This document shows positions 8,011-15,775 of a stretch of 64,000 bases of DNA, one piece after another. The stretch is from an uncultured Oscillospiraceae bacterium. GTDB lineage: Bacteria > Bacillota > Clostridia > Oscillospirales > Oscillospiraceae. How positions within the stretch are numbered: the first letter of the stretch is position 1; each line of letters opens with the position of its first letter. The stretch spans positions 42,866 through 106,865 of the forward strand of contig CAJUKH010000058.1 of NCBI GenBank assembly GCA_910587345.1, written 5' to 3'. Position numbers and translations under genes: made by a program. Below the pieces are notes generated by a model. The model saw only the letters and a program-made list of their open reading frames with translations. It was not told the origin of the DNA and did no database searches.

Positions 8011-8789
8011 AGATATCTCTCCAATACAAGGATGGTGCGGCCTTTTTTGGACAGGCCGTTGACTTCTTTCAGAACACATTTGCCCAGCCCCCGGCAGGTG
8101 AGGGTGTCCCCTTCGTTCACCGTCCGGTCGGGCTTGACACAGGGGCGATGGTTCAGCTCCACCTTCCCGGTGGAAATAAGCCCCGCCGCCTTGCTGCGGC
8201 CGATGGCGAAGCCGGCGGCCATCACCGCATCCAGCCGGGGACTGCTCACCGTGTCGTGGATGACCTTCACCTGTTTTTCGGGGGGCGCTATTTCGGAAAG
8301 GTCGATCTCGGCCACCTTGAGTTTGGCCCGGCCCGCTTCGGTGAGGTTTTGGCGCAGGTAGGGGGCGATCTCCCGAAAGACCAGAATGTCGCACACCCCC
8401 TGCCCCACCAGCAGGTCCCCCACCTTTTCCCGGTCCACGCCCTGGCCCAGAATGGCGCCCAGAAAGTCCCGGTGGCTCAGCTTTTCCCCCGACTGCCAGC
8501 GGCAGCGCAGGGCGGTGAGGGGGGATTCAAAGGCTTCCTCCTCCTGCCAGTCGGGGAGGAAGGCGCAGAGCTTCCGTTCGGCGTCGTCAAAGCCCCCGGT
8601 CCACAGGTGACGGGGATAGCCGGCGGCGGCGATGAGGCGGTTTGCCGTCTCCTGCTGGCTTTGGGACAGAAAGGGGGTCCAGGCGGGCACCCCCCGCTGG
8701 GCCTGCTCCGCCTTGTCCCACACCCGGGCCAGAAGCTGGCGCTCGTCGGCGGTTTGGGCGACTTTGTTTAACAGTTCGGTTTTGTTCAC
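8007..8789 (-). CDS. ylmH: YlmH-like RNA-binding protein with C-terminal S4 domain
   Basis: 260 aa. The C-terminal ~75 residues carry the S4 pattern: SSPRLDAVMAAGFAIGRSKA, then ISTGKVELNHRP and GDTLTCRGLG. The N-terminal part matches the YlmH family (FLSQSQQE, SHRDFLGAILGQGVDREKVGD). YlmH acts on ribosomes and is usually encoded beside sepF; here sepF is 12 kb away. The start is GTG at 8789, overlapping the stop of the ribbon-helix-helix gene as GTGA. Confidence 0.85.
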   Translation of the reverse strand: MNKTELLNKVAQTADERQLLARVWDKAEQAQRGVPAWTPFLSQSQQETANRLIAAAGYPRHLWTGGFDDAERKLCAFLPDWQEEEAFESPLTALRCRWQSGEKLSHRDFLGAILGQGVDREKVGDLLVGQGVCDILVFREIAPYLRQNLTEAGRAKLKVAEIDLSEIAPPEKQVKVIHDTVSSPRLDAVMAAGFAIGRSKAAGLISTGKVELNHRPCVKPDRTVNEGDTLTCRGLGKCVLKEVNGLSKKGRTILVLERYL

Positions 8790-8962
8790 TGGTTTTCCAC
8801 CACGATAGGACCGTTTTTCTTTTCATAATCGGCAATGTGTTGCTGTGCAATCATTTCAATTTCCTTATTGACAGACCGGCCATTGCTTTTGGCGACTACT
8901 TTCAGTTTTGCCATAGTTACAGTCTCTAACCGCAGTGAATACGGATTTGTCTGAATCCCCAT
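8786..8962 (-). CDS. Ribbon-helix-helix (Arc/MetJ-type) DNA-binding protein
   Basis: 58 aa from ATG 8962, preceded by a GAGAGGTG site. The first beta-strand (PYSLRLETVTMAKLKVVAK) and following helices (SNGRSVNKEIEMIAQQHI) fit Arc-like dimeric repressors and type II antitoxins. A perfect inverted repeat with a promoter (9031-9074) lies in the gap to a divergent gene and is the obvious operator. It could instead be an antitoxin, but no toxin is evident. Confidence 0.7.
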   Translation of the reverse strand: MGIQTNPYSLRLETVTMAKLKVVAKSNGRSVNKEIEMIAQQHIADYEKKNGPIVVENQ

Positions 8963-9030
8963 GGGAATCACCTCTCTTTTTGATACCAAAATAATATCAT
9001 ATAGATTCTATTCGCTCAACGATTCAAAAA

Positions 9031-9072
9031 GATATCAAAAAGATGTTGACATATAGACATCTTTTTGATATC
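9031..9072. promoter_or_regulatory. Perfect inverted repeat, likely operator
   Basis: 16-bp arms GATATCAAAAAGATGT (9031-9046) and its exact complement (9057-9072) are separated by 10 bases. The repeat lies between the divergent RHH and Cys-protein genes and covers the rightward promoter. A half-copy (TTTTTGATA) lies near 8979. Confidence 0.75.
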
Positions 9073-9074
9073 AT
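9046..9074 (+). promoter_or_regulatory. Consensus promoter inside the palindrome
   Basis: TTGACA 9046-9051, 17-base spacer, TATCAT 9069-9074. The -35 box begins at the last base of the left arm and runs into the spacer, and the -10 box overlaps the right arm, so a bound repressor would block polymerase. It drives the gene at 9100. Confidence 0.7.
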
Positions 9075-9099
9075 TTAGACGTGTAGGGAGGTGATAAAA

Positions 9100-9324
9100 A
9101 TGGACGAGCAAACCAAAACCTGTGTAACCTGCAAGTATTTTTGCAGGCATTATACCCGGCGGGGAAAACGGATGTTTATTCCTTTGGCCATAGGGCATTG
9201 CGGGAATCCACGACTGCGGGAGAAAAAGGTGGACACTTTGGCGTGTCAAAGGTATGTGGAGGTCGTGGAGGAAGGGGATGGAATGATTGAGCGGCGGGGG
9301 GTCGTGTGGGAACGGCCGAGGTAA
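9100..9324 (+). CDS. Small Cys-rich protein of unknown function
   Basis: 74 aa from ATG 9100, with AGGGAGG at 9085-9091. Cysteines are arranged as TCVTCKYFCRH near the N-terminus, then GHCGNP and ACQRY, suggesting a small zinc- or cluster-binding fold. It is transcribed divergently from the RHH regulator and shares its operator region, so it is probably controlled by it. Family not recognised. Confidence 0.6.
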   Translation: MDEQTKTCVTCKYFCRHYTRRGKRMFIPLAIGHCGNPRLREKKVDTLACQRYVEVVEEGDGMIERRGVVWERPR

Positions 9325-9339
9325 GGGGGTGGGGCGTAC

Positions 9340-10545
9340 CCCCTTGCGGGGAAAGGTTTTTTACCAACCAGCGTACTTTTGTAGGGGCGGATATCTTATC
9401 CGCCCGGCAGAGGAACTTCACAAATCTGCTTTTTCTTTGGCGAAAAGGGACTCCTTCTCTGTTTGGTTGCGGCCTGCCCGACGGGGGATTGTTTTTCCGC
9501 TTGCCCAGCTGGGGCCACAGCCCAGCCGTTGGCGGCCGTGCCGCCTTACGGATGGGACGTACCCCCCTGCGGGTAAAACCACTTTTTCTTTTGTCAGCAA
9601 AAGAAAAAGCGGTTCTGGACTCCGAAAAAGAAAAGGTAGACCGGTGGAAATGATTACGGGCTACGGTACAACCGTGCAAAGCCCCAACCCTGCTTGGGTA
9701 TCCCTTGGGTAAAAGACTTTAGGGTATCCCTTTTGTTTCCGGCGGCCTGGGTTTGAGCGACTCGTGGGTCCTTTTGCGCCACTGCCGTTGAGTGGGTGGA
9801 ATACCGCTCCTTGTCCGTTGGTATCCACGCCGCCTGAGTGGTGGTTTTCGGGAGAGAGGCGGATCGGGCGGGTGAGGACACCCGTCCCTACGGAGGTAGG
9901 ATAGTTTTTTGATGGGTGGAACTACCCTTCAAGCTGTGCAGGCCGAGGCGGGTCAATTTCAACGGCATTTCTTTTGTGTTCCACCAACGTACGCACGGGT
10001 GCGGGGCAAGTGGGACCATGGGAGCGTAAAGACGACACGAGCCGACTCTAATACGCTTGGTCTTGACCTTAGACTTTTCATGCTTACTCCCGCTTAATGA
10101 GCGAAGCGAGTTTAGCGGGAGTTAGTGCCGCGTAGCGGCTGAGAGCGCGAGAGGCGATTCTTTTCCTCGGGAAAAGAATCGTCTTTCGCAATTACACACC
10201 CATAGGGTTGCCACGCAACTACCATCCAAACGGAACCCGCCCTTACGGAGATGAGATGGTTTTTGATGAGAGAAACCACCCCTCAAGCTGTGTAGGTCGA
10301 GGCGGGTCGATTTCAACGGCATCATTTTAGTGTTCCACCAACGTACGCACGGGTGCGGGGCAAGAGGGACCATGGGAGCGTAAAGACGACACGAGCCAAT
10401 TCTAACGCACTTTGTCTTGACCTGAGACTTTTCTTGGAGAGCGCGAGAGGCTATTCTTTTCCTCGGGAAAAGAATAGTCTTTCGCATTCACGCACCCATA
10501 GGTTTGGCGTACAACCACCAATCAAACGTAACCCGGTCCAGTATC
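9340..10545 (+). repeat. Family-1 structured repeat, copy B (tail module duplicated)
   Basis: 1.2 kb without a plausible gene, between two converging genes. The core hairpin CTTTTTCTTTTG/CAAAAGAAAAAG is at about 9580-9608 with a different loop from copy A. Two tail modules follow (about 9890-10240 and 10245-10545). Their terminal stems read CGATTC/GAATCG and CTATTC/GAATAG where copies A, C and D2 have CCATTC/GAATGG, which are compensatory changes. A module with CTCCCGCT/AGCGGGAG arms at about 10087-10121 is shared with copies C and E. Confidence 0.85.
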
Positions 10546-10611
10546 GGCGGGTCTCTAAACCAATATCAGTTCCCATCCGTGTCATATCCACCCCCCCCCC
10601 CAAGTACCAAA

Positions 10612-10648
10612 ACGGCCCCGGCGAGGATCACTCGCCGGGGCCGTTGTT
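10612..10648 (-). terminator. Terminator after the HtrA gene
   Basis: AACGGCCCCGGCGAG and its complement form a 15-bp stem with T-rich flanks on both sides, so it can end transcription in both directions. Confidence 0.8.
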
Positions 10649-10654
10649 TTTCTC

Positions 10655-11950
10655 TTACCAACCAAAAAAGCTGAAGGGCCATCCGCCGCTTTGCTGTTGC
10701 TGCTGCTGGGCCTGCTGGCGGGACTGGAAATACTCCTGTTGGAGCGCATCCATGGCCTGGGAGCGCTGGGCGGTGGATTCATCCAGCGTGACGGAGAGGG
10801 TATGGCTCTCCCCCTCCCGGAAGACGGTGAAGGTCACCGTGTCCCCTGCCTTGTAGTTCTTCACCGCCGAGGACAGCTGGGAGGAGGTGGTGACCACCGT
10901 GTCGTCCACGGCGGTGACGATATCCCCCGCCTTCAGCCCGGCGGTCTGAGCGCAGGAGCCGTCCAGAATGGCCTCGATATAGGCGCCGGCGGGGATGCCG
11001 TAGCGCTGGGCCTCGGAGGAGACGTCGTTCATCAGGATGCCCACGTTGGGCTTGCCGGTGACATAGCCCTTCTCCATGATATCCTTCACCATGTCCCGAA
11101 CGTCGTTGATGGGGATGGCGAAGCCGATGCCCTCGATGGTGGCGGAGGAGCCGGAGGTGCCGGAATATTTGGCGGTGGTGATGCCGATGACCTGACCGTA
11201 CAGATTAAAAAGAGGGCCGCCGGAGTTGCCCGAATTGATGGCGGTGTCGGTCTGGAGCATATTCATGACGGTGCCGTCGCTCATGGTGATGGAGCGGTCT
11301 CTGGCCGAGACATAGCCCGCCGTCAGGGTGTAGGTCAGCTCACCCAGAGGGTTGCCGATGGCGCAGACCTGCTCCCCTACCACCAGATTGTCGGAATCCC
11401 CCAGCACCACGGGGGTGAGGTCTTCCGCCTCGATTTTCAGCACGGCGATATCGTTGGGGCTTTCCCCGCCCACCAGCGTGGCGTCGTAGGTCCTGCCGTC
11501 GGCGAAAGCCACCTGAATGGCGGTGGCGCCCTCAATGACGTGGTAGTTGGTGAGGATATAGCCGTCCTGAGAGATGACAAAGCCGGAGCCGGCCGCCGCC
11601 CCCTTCACCTGCTGACCCCAGTAGTTGGTGGTGACCAGCTCGGTGGTGATGCCCACGGTGGAGTTAAGGTTGGAGGCGTAGATCTGGGGCAGGGTCAGGG
11701 GCTGTTCGGTGGTGACGTTGGATATGCTGACCACCGTGGGGGCGTGGGAGCCTTCGTAGAGGGTGGTACGGCTTGCCAGAGCGGGGATATATCGGACCGC
11801 CGCGCCGCCGGCCACGCCGCCCAGAAGGGCGCAGACCAGAGCCAGAGCCACCAGCCGGCCGGTATGCTTTTTGGGGGCGGCAGCCTCCGTTTGAGCGGCC
11901 GGGGCGGGAACGGGAAGAAACTCGTTGCGGTTGTAGTCGTTATAGTGCAT
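10655..11950 (-). CDS. htrA: HtrA/DegP-type membrane-anchored serine protease with PDZ domain
   Basis: 431 aa. A cytoplasmic tail of ~30 residues is followed by a transmembrane segment (about 32-54) and the extracytoplasmic protease domain. The catalytic triad is visible: His in LTNYHVIEG, Asp in PNDIAVLKI, Ser in GNSGGPLFN. One PDZ domain occupies about residues 300-400 (GILMNDVS, AGLKAGDIVTAVD). The C-terminus is Gln-rich and ends in GGWPFSFFGW. The family degrades or refolds damaged exported proteins. The gene stands alone with its own promoter and terminator. Confidence 0.92.
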   Translation of the reverse strand: MHYNDYNRNEFLPVPAPAAQTEAAAPKKHTGRLVALALVCALLGGVAGGAAVRYIPALASRTTLYEGSHAPTVVSISNVTTEQPLTLPQIYASNLNSTVGITTELVTTNYWGQQVKGAAAGSGFVISQDGYILTNYHVIEGATAIQVAFADGRTYDATLVGGESPNDIAVLKIEAEDLTPVVLGDSDNLVVGEQVCAIGNPLGELTYTLTAGYVSARDRSITMSDGTVMNMLQTDTAINSGNSGGPLFNLYGQVIGITTAKYSGTSGSSATIEGIGFAIPINDVRDMVKDIMEKGYVTGKPNVGILMNDVSSEAQRYGIPAGAYIEAILDGSCAQTAGLKAGDIVTAVDDTVVTTSSQLSSAVKNYKAGDTVTFTVFREGESHTLSVTLDESTAQRSQAMDALQQEYFQSRQQAQQQQQQSGGWPFSFFGW

Positions 11951-11985
11951 AAGAGATTGCTCCTTTGCTGTTTTCTTTGTAACAG

Positions 11986-12013
11986 CCTATACTTTACGAT
12001 AGAATTATGTCCA
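11986..12013 (-). promoter_or_regulatory. Probable promoter of the HtrA gene
   Basis: On the minus strand, TGGACA (12013-12008), a 16-base spacer and TATAGG (11991-11986) lie about 35 bases before the start codon. The match to consensus is fair. Confidence 0.45.
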
Positions 12014-12063
12014 GAAAATGAAGAAACTTTGCTTCTTTTTTGAATTTTGGTTGATTTATCCTG

Positions 12064-13242
12064 TCAAAAATCATATTTGGAGTTGTTAAAGTTGTCGGGA
12101 GAGCCGCCTTTCAAAAGGGCGGAGATATCCCCAGCGGCAAGGCGGATATCGGCGGTGACATTGTCCAGAATGCCGGAGCGGAGGACGTTGAGGACCACCA
12201 GACAGAGGACAGGCCCCAAAATCATGCCCGCCACCCCGGCCAGCTGCATCCCCACATAGACGCTGGCCAGAGAGAGGAGGGGGGAAAGACCGGTCTGGTT
12301 TCCCAGAACCTTTGGCTCCCCCACCCGGCGAAAGAGGGCCACCAGGCCCCAGACCACCATAAGGCCCACGGCGTGACGGAGCTGGCCGGTGAAAAGGTCG
12401 ATGACCGCCCAGGGCACCATGACGGTGCCCGAGCCGAGAATGGGGATAAAGTCCAGCACGGCCAGAGCCAGCGCCAGCAGAAGGGCGTAGGGCTGGTGAA
12501 TGAGGAAAAAACCGGCCAGCAGGATGACAAAGACCCCTGCCGACAAAATCAGTTCCGCCCTGATATACCCGCCGAAGCCGGCAGAGACCGCCCGGCGGAT
12601 CAGAGAAAGGACGTACCGGGGACCTTGGGGAAGGCGGTCGGCCAGAGAGGTGCGGAGGTGGGGGAAGTCGGAGACGATGAAATAGCAGGCCATCACAAAG
12701 ACGATGGAGGCCACGGCGAAGGAGGGCAGGGCGGTGACAAGAGAGGTGCCCTTGTCCACTACCGCAGTGAGGAAGCGGGGAATGACGGTCTCCAGCCATT
12801 GGAAAAACTGCTCCACCAGAGAATCGGCGGTGGCCCGGGCCGAGGCGGGCAGGTGGGCCATGCCCCGGGAGAAGAGGACCCCCAGCCGGTCCACCACCGA
12901 CTGGAGGGAGGCCACCAGAGCCTCCCAGTTGCCGGCCAGGGAGACCACCTCCCGCAAGATGCCGGTGAACAGGCTCCAGAGAAGTGCGCCCAGGGCGGCG
13001 AAGACCAAAAGCAGAAGGGCCAGAGAAAGGATGTTCCGGGACAGTCCCAGCTTCCCATGGAGCCACCGGACCAGAGGGGACAGGGCCCATGCGGCAAGGA
13101 ACGCCAGCAGAAAGGGGGCGAAAAGGGAGAGGAGCGTGGGGCCGAGGGCGGTCACGGCCCAGCAGACCAGCAGCACAAACAAAAGCCGCAGGCCCAGCCG
13201 GAACCAGAGCCGGCCCCGTTCGGGCCAGGAAAGCTCTTTCAT
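12064..13242 (-). CDS. ytvI: AI-2E/YtvI-family integral membrane protein
   Basis: 392 aa with about eight hydrophobic segments: two near residues 17-55, one at 70-92, then a long amphipathic middle, and four to five from 170 to 360. It carries the family motif DFIPILGSGTVMVPW (about 268-282). The pattern matches the AI-2E transporter superfamily; the sporulation member YtvI is the likeliest assignment given this genome, but that is an inference. The C-terminal tail is hydrophilic. It is encoded upstream of htrA on the same strand with 113 bases between. Confidence 0.75.
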   Translation of the reverse strand: MKELSWPERGRLWFRLGLRLLFVLLVCWAVTALGPTLLSLFAPFLLAFLAAWALSPLVRWLHGKLGLSRNILSLALLLLVFAALGALLWSLFTGILREVVSLAGNWEALVASLQSVVDRLGVLFSRGMAHLPASARATADSLVEQFFQWLETVIPRFLTAVVDKGTSLVTALPSFAVASIVFVMACYFIVSDFPHLRTSLADRLPQGPRYVLSLIRRAVSAGFGGYIRAELILSAGVFVILLAGFFLIHQPYALLLALALAVLDFIPILGSGTVMVPWAVIDLFTGQLRHAVGLMVVWGLVALFRRVGEPKVLGNQTGLSPLLSLASVYVGMQLAGVAGMILGPVLCLVVLNVLRSGILDNVTADIRLAAGDISALLKGGSPDNFNNSKYDF

Positions 13243-13444
13243 GGAAGGTCCTCCTTTGGGTTTCTTTGGTAAATACGGACATTTTTTGAGTAGTATAGCA
13301 CATTTGAGGAAAAAAGAAAGGGGATTTTGTGAACAAAGGGGACCCTTCGTAAACGGAAGGAAAAGAGGGGCAGGATTTTTTCCGAACCGGCGCTTCCCCG
13401 CTTGAATTTCCCGGGGAAAGATGATATGATTTTATCAGGTATGC

Positions 13445-13473
13445 CTCCGGGCGGTACGCCCGGATAAATTTTT
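13445..13473 (+). promoter_or_regulatory. Short leader hairpin before miaB
   Basis: CCGGGCG and CGCCCGG pair around a two-base loop and are followed by ATAAATTTTTA, 30 bases before the miaB start. It could be a weak terminator or attenuator. Confidence 0.35.
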
Positions 13474-13500
13474 ACGTTTCCCCGGAAAGGATGGGTCCCC

Positions 13501-14916
13501 TTGGAAGGAAAAACCACCCGCATCTCCCCCGCCGACATCGACCGGCAGCGGGAGTTCTGCGACAAAATACAGGAGGCCTGGGCCGCCCGGCCCAGCCAGC
13601 CGCTGGCCTATGTAGACACCTATGGCTGCCAGCAGAACGAAGCCGATTCGGAGCGTATCCGGGGCTATCTGACGGCAATGGGCTGCGGCTTTACCGACGA
13701 CGAGAAGGCCGCCGACGTCATCGTTATCAACACCTGCGCCATTCGAGAGCACGCCGAGGACCGGGTGTTCGGCAACGTGGGGGCGCTGGTCCATGCCAAG
13801 CGGGCCCATCCGGGGCAGATCATCTGCCTTTGCGGCTGCATGGCTCAGGAACCGCGGGTGGCCGAGAAGCTCCGCCAGTCCTACCGCCATGTGGATCTTG
13901 TGTTCGGCCCCCATGCGCTGTGGAAATTCCCCGAGCTGCTCTACCGGGTGGTCTCCCGCCGGGGACGGGTCTTTGAGACCACCGACGAGGCCGGTTCCAT
14001 CGCCGAGGGCATCCCCCTCTCCCGTCAGGACGGGGTGAAGGCCTGGGTGTCCATTATGTACGGCTGCAACAACTTTTGTACTTACTGCATCGTCCCCTAC
14101 GTCCGGGGCCGGGAGCGGTCCAGACTGCCAGAGGACGTGCTGGCCGAGATCCGGGCGCTGGTGGAGGAGGGGTATAAGGACATCACCCTTCTGGGCCAGA
14201 ATGTGAACTCCTACGGCAAGGACCTGGGGCTGGATATGGATTTTGCCGACCTTCTGGAGAAGATCGAGGCCATTCCCGGGGATTTCCTCATCCGTTTTAT
14301 GACAAGCCATCCCAAGGACGCCTCTCAAAAGCTCTTTGAGGTCATGGGGAAAAGCCGGAAGATCGCTCCGGTATTCCACCTGCCCGTGCAGGCGGGAAAC
14401 GACCGGGTGCTGAAGGCCATGAACCGGGTCTATACCCGGGAGGAGTATCTGGACAAGGTGCGCCGCCTGCGGGAGCAGGTGCCGGACATCGTACTCACCT
14501 CGGACATTATCGTGGGCTTCCCCGGGGAGACCACGCCCGAGTTTGAGGATACCCTCTCCCTTATCGAAGAGGTCCGGTTTGACGCTCTCTTTACCTTCAT
14601 CTTTTCCCCCCGGGAGGGTACCCCTGCCGCAAGTATGGAGGACCCCATGCCCATGGAAGAGAAAAAGGCCAATTTCCAGCGGCTGGTGGACGCTCAAAAC
14701 GCCATTTCGGCGGAAAAGCACGCCGCCTATATCGGCAGACGGCTTCGCTGTCTGGTGGACGGCGTGGGGGAGGAGATGGGCTATCCTCTGGTGGCCCGGA
14801 CCCCGGGCAACCGGCTGGTGCGGCTGGAGAACGGAGAGGAGTGTCTGGTAGGCTCCTTCCGGGAGGTGGAGATCACCGGGGCCAACACCTGGTCCCTCAC
14901 CGGCCGGCTGGTGTAA
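13501..14916 (+). CDS. miaB: tRNA-2-methylthio-N6-dimethylallyladenosine synthase
   Basis: 471 aa. A radical-SAM methylthiotransferase that adds the 2-methylthio group to i6A37 of tRNA. The N-terminal MTTase domain has DTYGCQQNEADSE, NTCAIREHAEDR and LCGCMAQ cysteines for the auxiliary cluster. The radical-SAM cysteines are in YGCNNFCTYCIVPYVRGRE. A TRAM domain is at the C-terminus. The start is TTG 13501, nine bases after GGAAAGG; the ATG at 13491 is in another frame. It is followed by CPBP, mutL and hfq on the same strand; mutS and miaA, which often sit in this cluster, are absent. Confidence 0.95.
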   Translation: MEGKTTRISPADIDRQREFCDKIQEAWAARPSQPLAYVDTYGCQQNEADSERIRGYLTAMGCGFTDDEKAADVIVINTCAIREHAEDRVFGNVGALVHAKRAHPGQIICLCGCMAQEPRVAEKLRQSYRHVDLVFGPHALWKFPELLYRVVSRRGRVFETTDEAGSIAEGIPLSRQDGVKAWVSIMYGCNNFCTYCIVPYVRGRERSRLPEDVLAEIRALVEEGYKDITLLGQNVNSYGKDLGLDMDFADLLEKIEAIPGDFLIRFMTSHPKDASQKLFEVMGKSRKIAPVFHLPVQAGNDRVLKAMNRVYTREEYLDKVRRLREQVPDIVLTSDIIVGFPGETTPEFEDTLSLIEEVRFDALFTFIFSPREGTPAASMEDPMPMEEKKANFQRLVDAQNAISAEKHAAYIGRRLRCLVDGVGEEMGYPLVARTPGNRLVRLENGEECLVGSFREVEITGANTWSLTGRLV

Positions 14917-14954
14917 GAGATCGGGCAACGAGACAAAGGAAAGGAGGCGGTAGG

Positions 14955-15647
14955 ATGTTTCGCCGCAGCTGGAGAAGTCAGATGACCGCCTCTGAAGGGC
15001 AGAGGGGAGCGGTGTTTTTCCTGTTGTATCTGCTGGTGTTTCCCCGGCTCAACGCCTGGGTCCAGCGGGTGCTGATGGGGGATGGCGAGGCTCTGGTGGC
15101 CGAGGCCAATGTGATCTATTATCTCTTTTTGTTTATTATAACCTTGTTTGTGTTCTGGGGCTTTTTGCGCAAGGATCTGGAGCAGCTTCTGGACTGGCTG
15201 CCGGAAAATCTGTTTGGGGTGGTGCTGGGACTGGCTCTGGCGGGGGGCGCTGCCCTGCTGCTTCGTCAAATCCCCTTTCTCCCGGTCAACCCCATCTCCC
15301 GGCAATACGCCGAGGAGTTTGCCGCCGCACCCACTGCCACGCTGGTGCTGATCCTTGTGCTCATCCCCGTGGTGGAGGAGACATTGTACCGGGGCCTCTT
15401 TTTCGGCCAGCTGCGGGGGTACAGCCGGACGTTGGCCATGTGGGTGAGCATCCTTTTTTACACTCTGTCCCATGTGTGGCGGTACGCTTTGGAGGTGGGG
15501 GATATCCTCTATCTGCTGCCGCTGGCGCTTCTCTCCCTGCCCATGTCCGTTGTGCTGACCTGGTGCTATGACAACGGGGGCAGCGTGTGGAGCTGTGTGG
15601 TGCTCCATGGGGCCTTGAACGGGCTGAGCCTGCTGCTGGGCCGCTGA
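14955..15647 (+). CDS. CPBP-family intramembrane glutamic endopeptidase
   Basis: 230 aa with six to seven hydrophobic segments. The catalytic motif EETLYRGLFFGQL is at about residues 140-152. The second motif is the His in TLSHVWRY and the third is HGALNG near the C-terminus. The family cleaves substrates within the membrane (CAAX-type or bacteriocin-related); the substrate here is unknown. AAGGAGG at 14941 supports the start. It sits between miaB and mutL. Confidence 0.85.
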   Translation: MFRRSWRSQMTASEGQRGAVFFLLYLLVFPRLNAWVQRVLMGDGEALVAEANVIYYLFLFIITLFVFWGFLRKDLEQLLDWLPENLFGVVLGLALAGGAALLLRQIPFLPVNPISRQYAEEFAAAPTATLVLILVLIPVVEETLYRGLFFGQLRGYSRTLAMWVSILFYTLSHVWRYALEVGDILYLLPLALLSLPMSVVLTWCYDNGGSVWSCVVLHGALNGLSLLLGR

Positions 15648-15775
15648 GGGGGACCCCCTTCCCCTTCCCTCCCCTGCGCCGGGGGCTGCTGGGGATACAC
15701 GACAGTAAACGAAGGGTATTAAAAGAAGAAAAAATTCCTGTTTGGAAATGGATTTTACAGAAAAGGGGGGTAAGT

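Noticed and set aside
9287..9712. Several 60-170 codon frames inside family-1 repeats, with similar peptides in each copy
   Set aside because: Peptide similarity follows nucleotide identity of the repeats; frames shift between copies, and loop changes are not multiples of three.
13491..13976. ATG frame overlapping the miaB start
   Set aside because: miaB reads from TTG 13501 in another frame with full family conservation; the ATG frame has no family match.
13435..14928. 497-codon frame antisense to miaB
   Set aside because: Shadow of miaB, whose radical-SAM motifs are complete.
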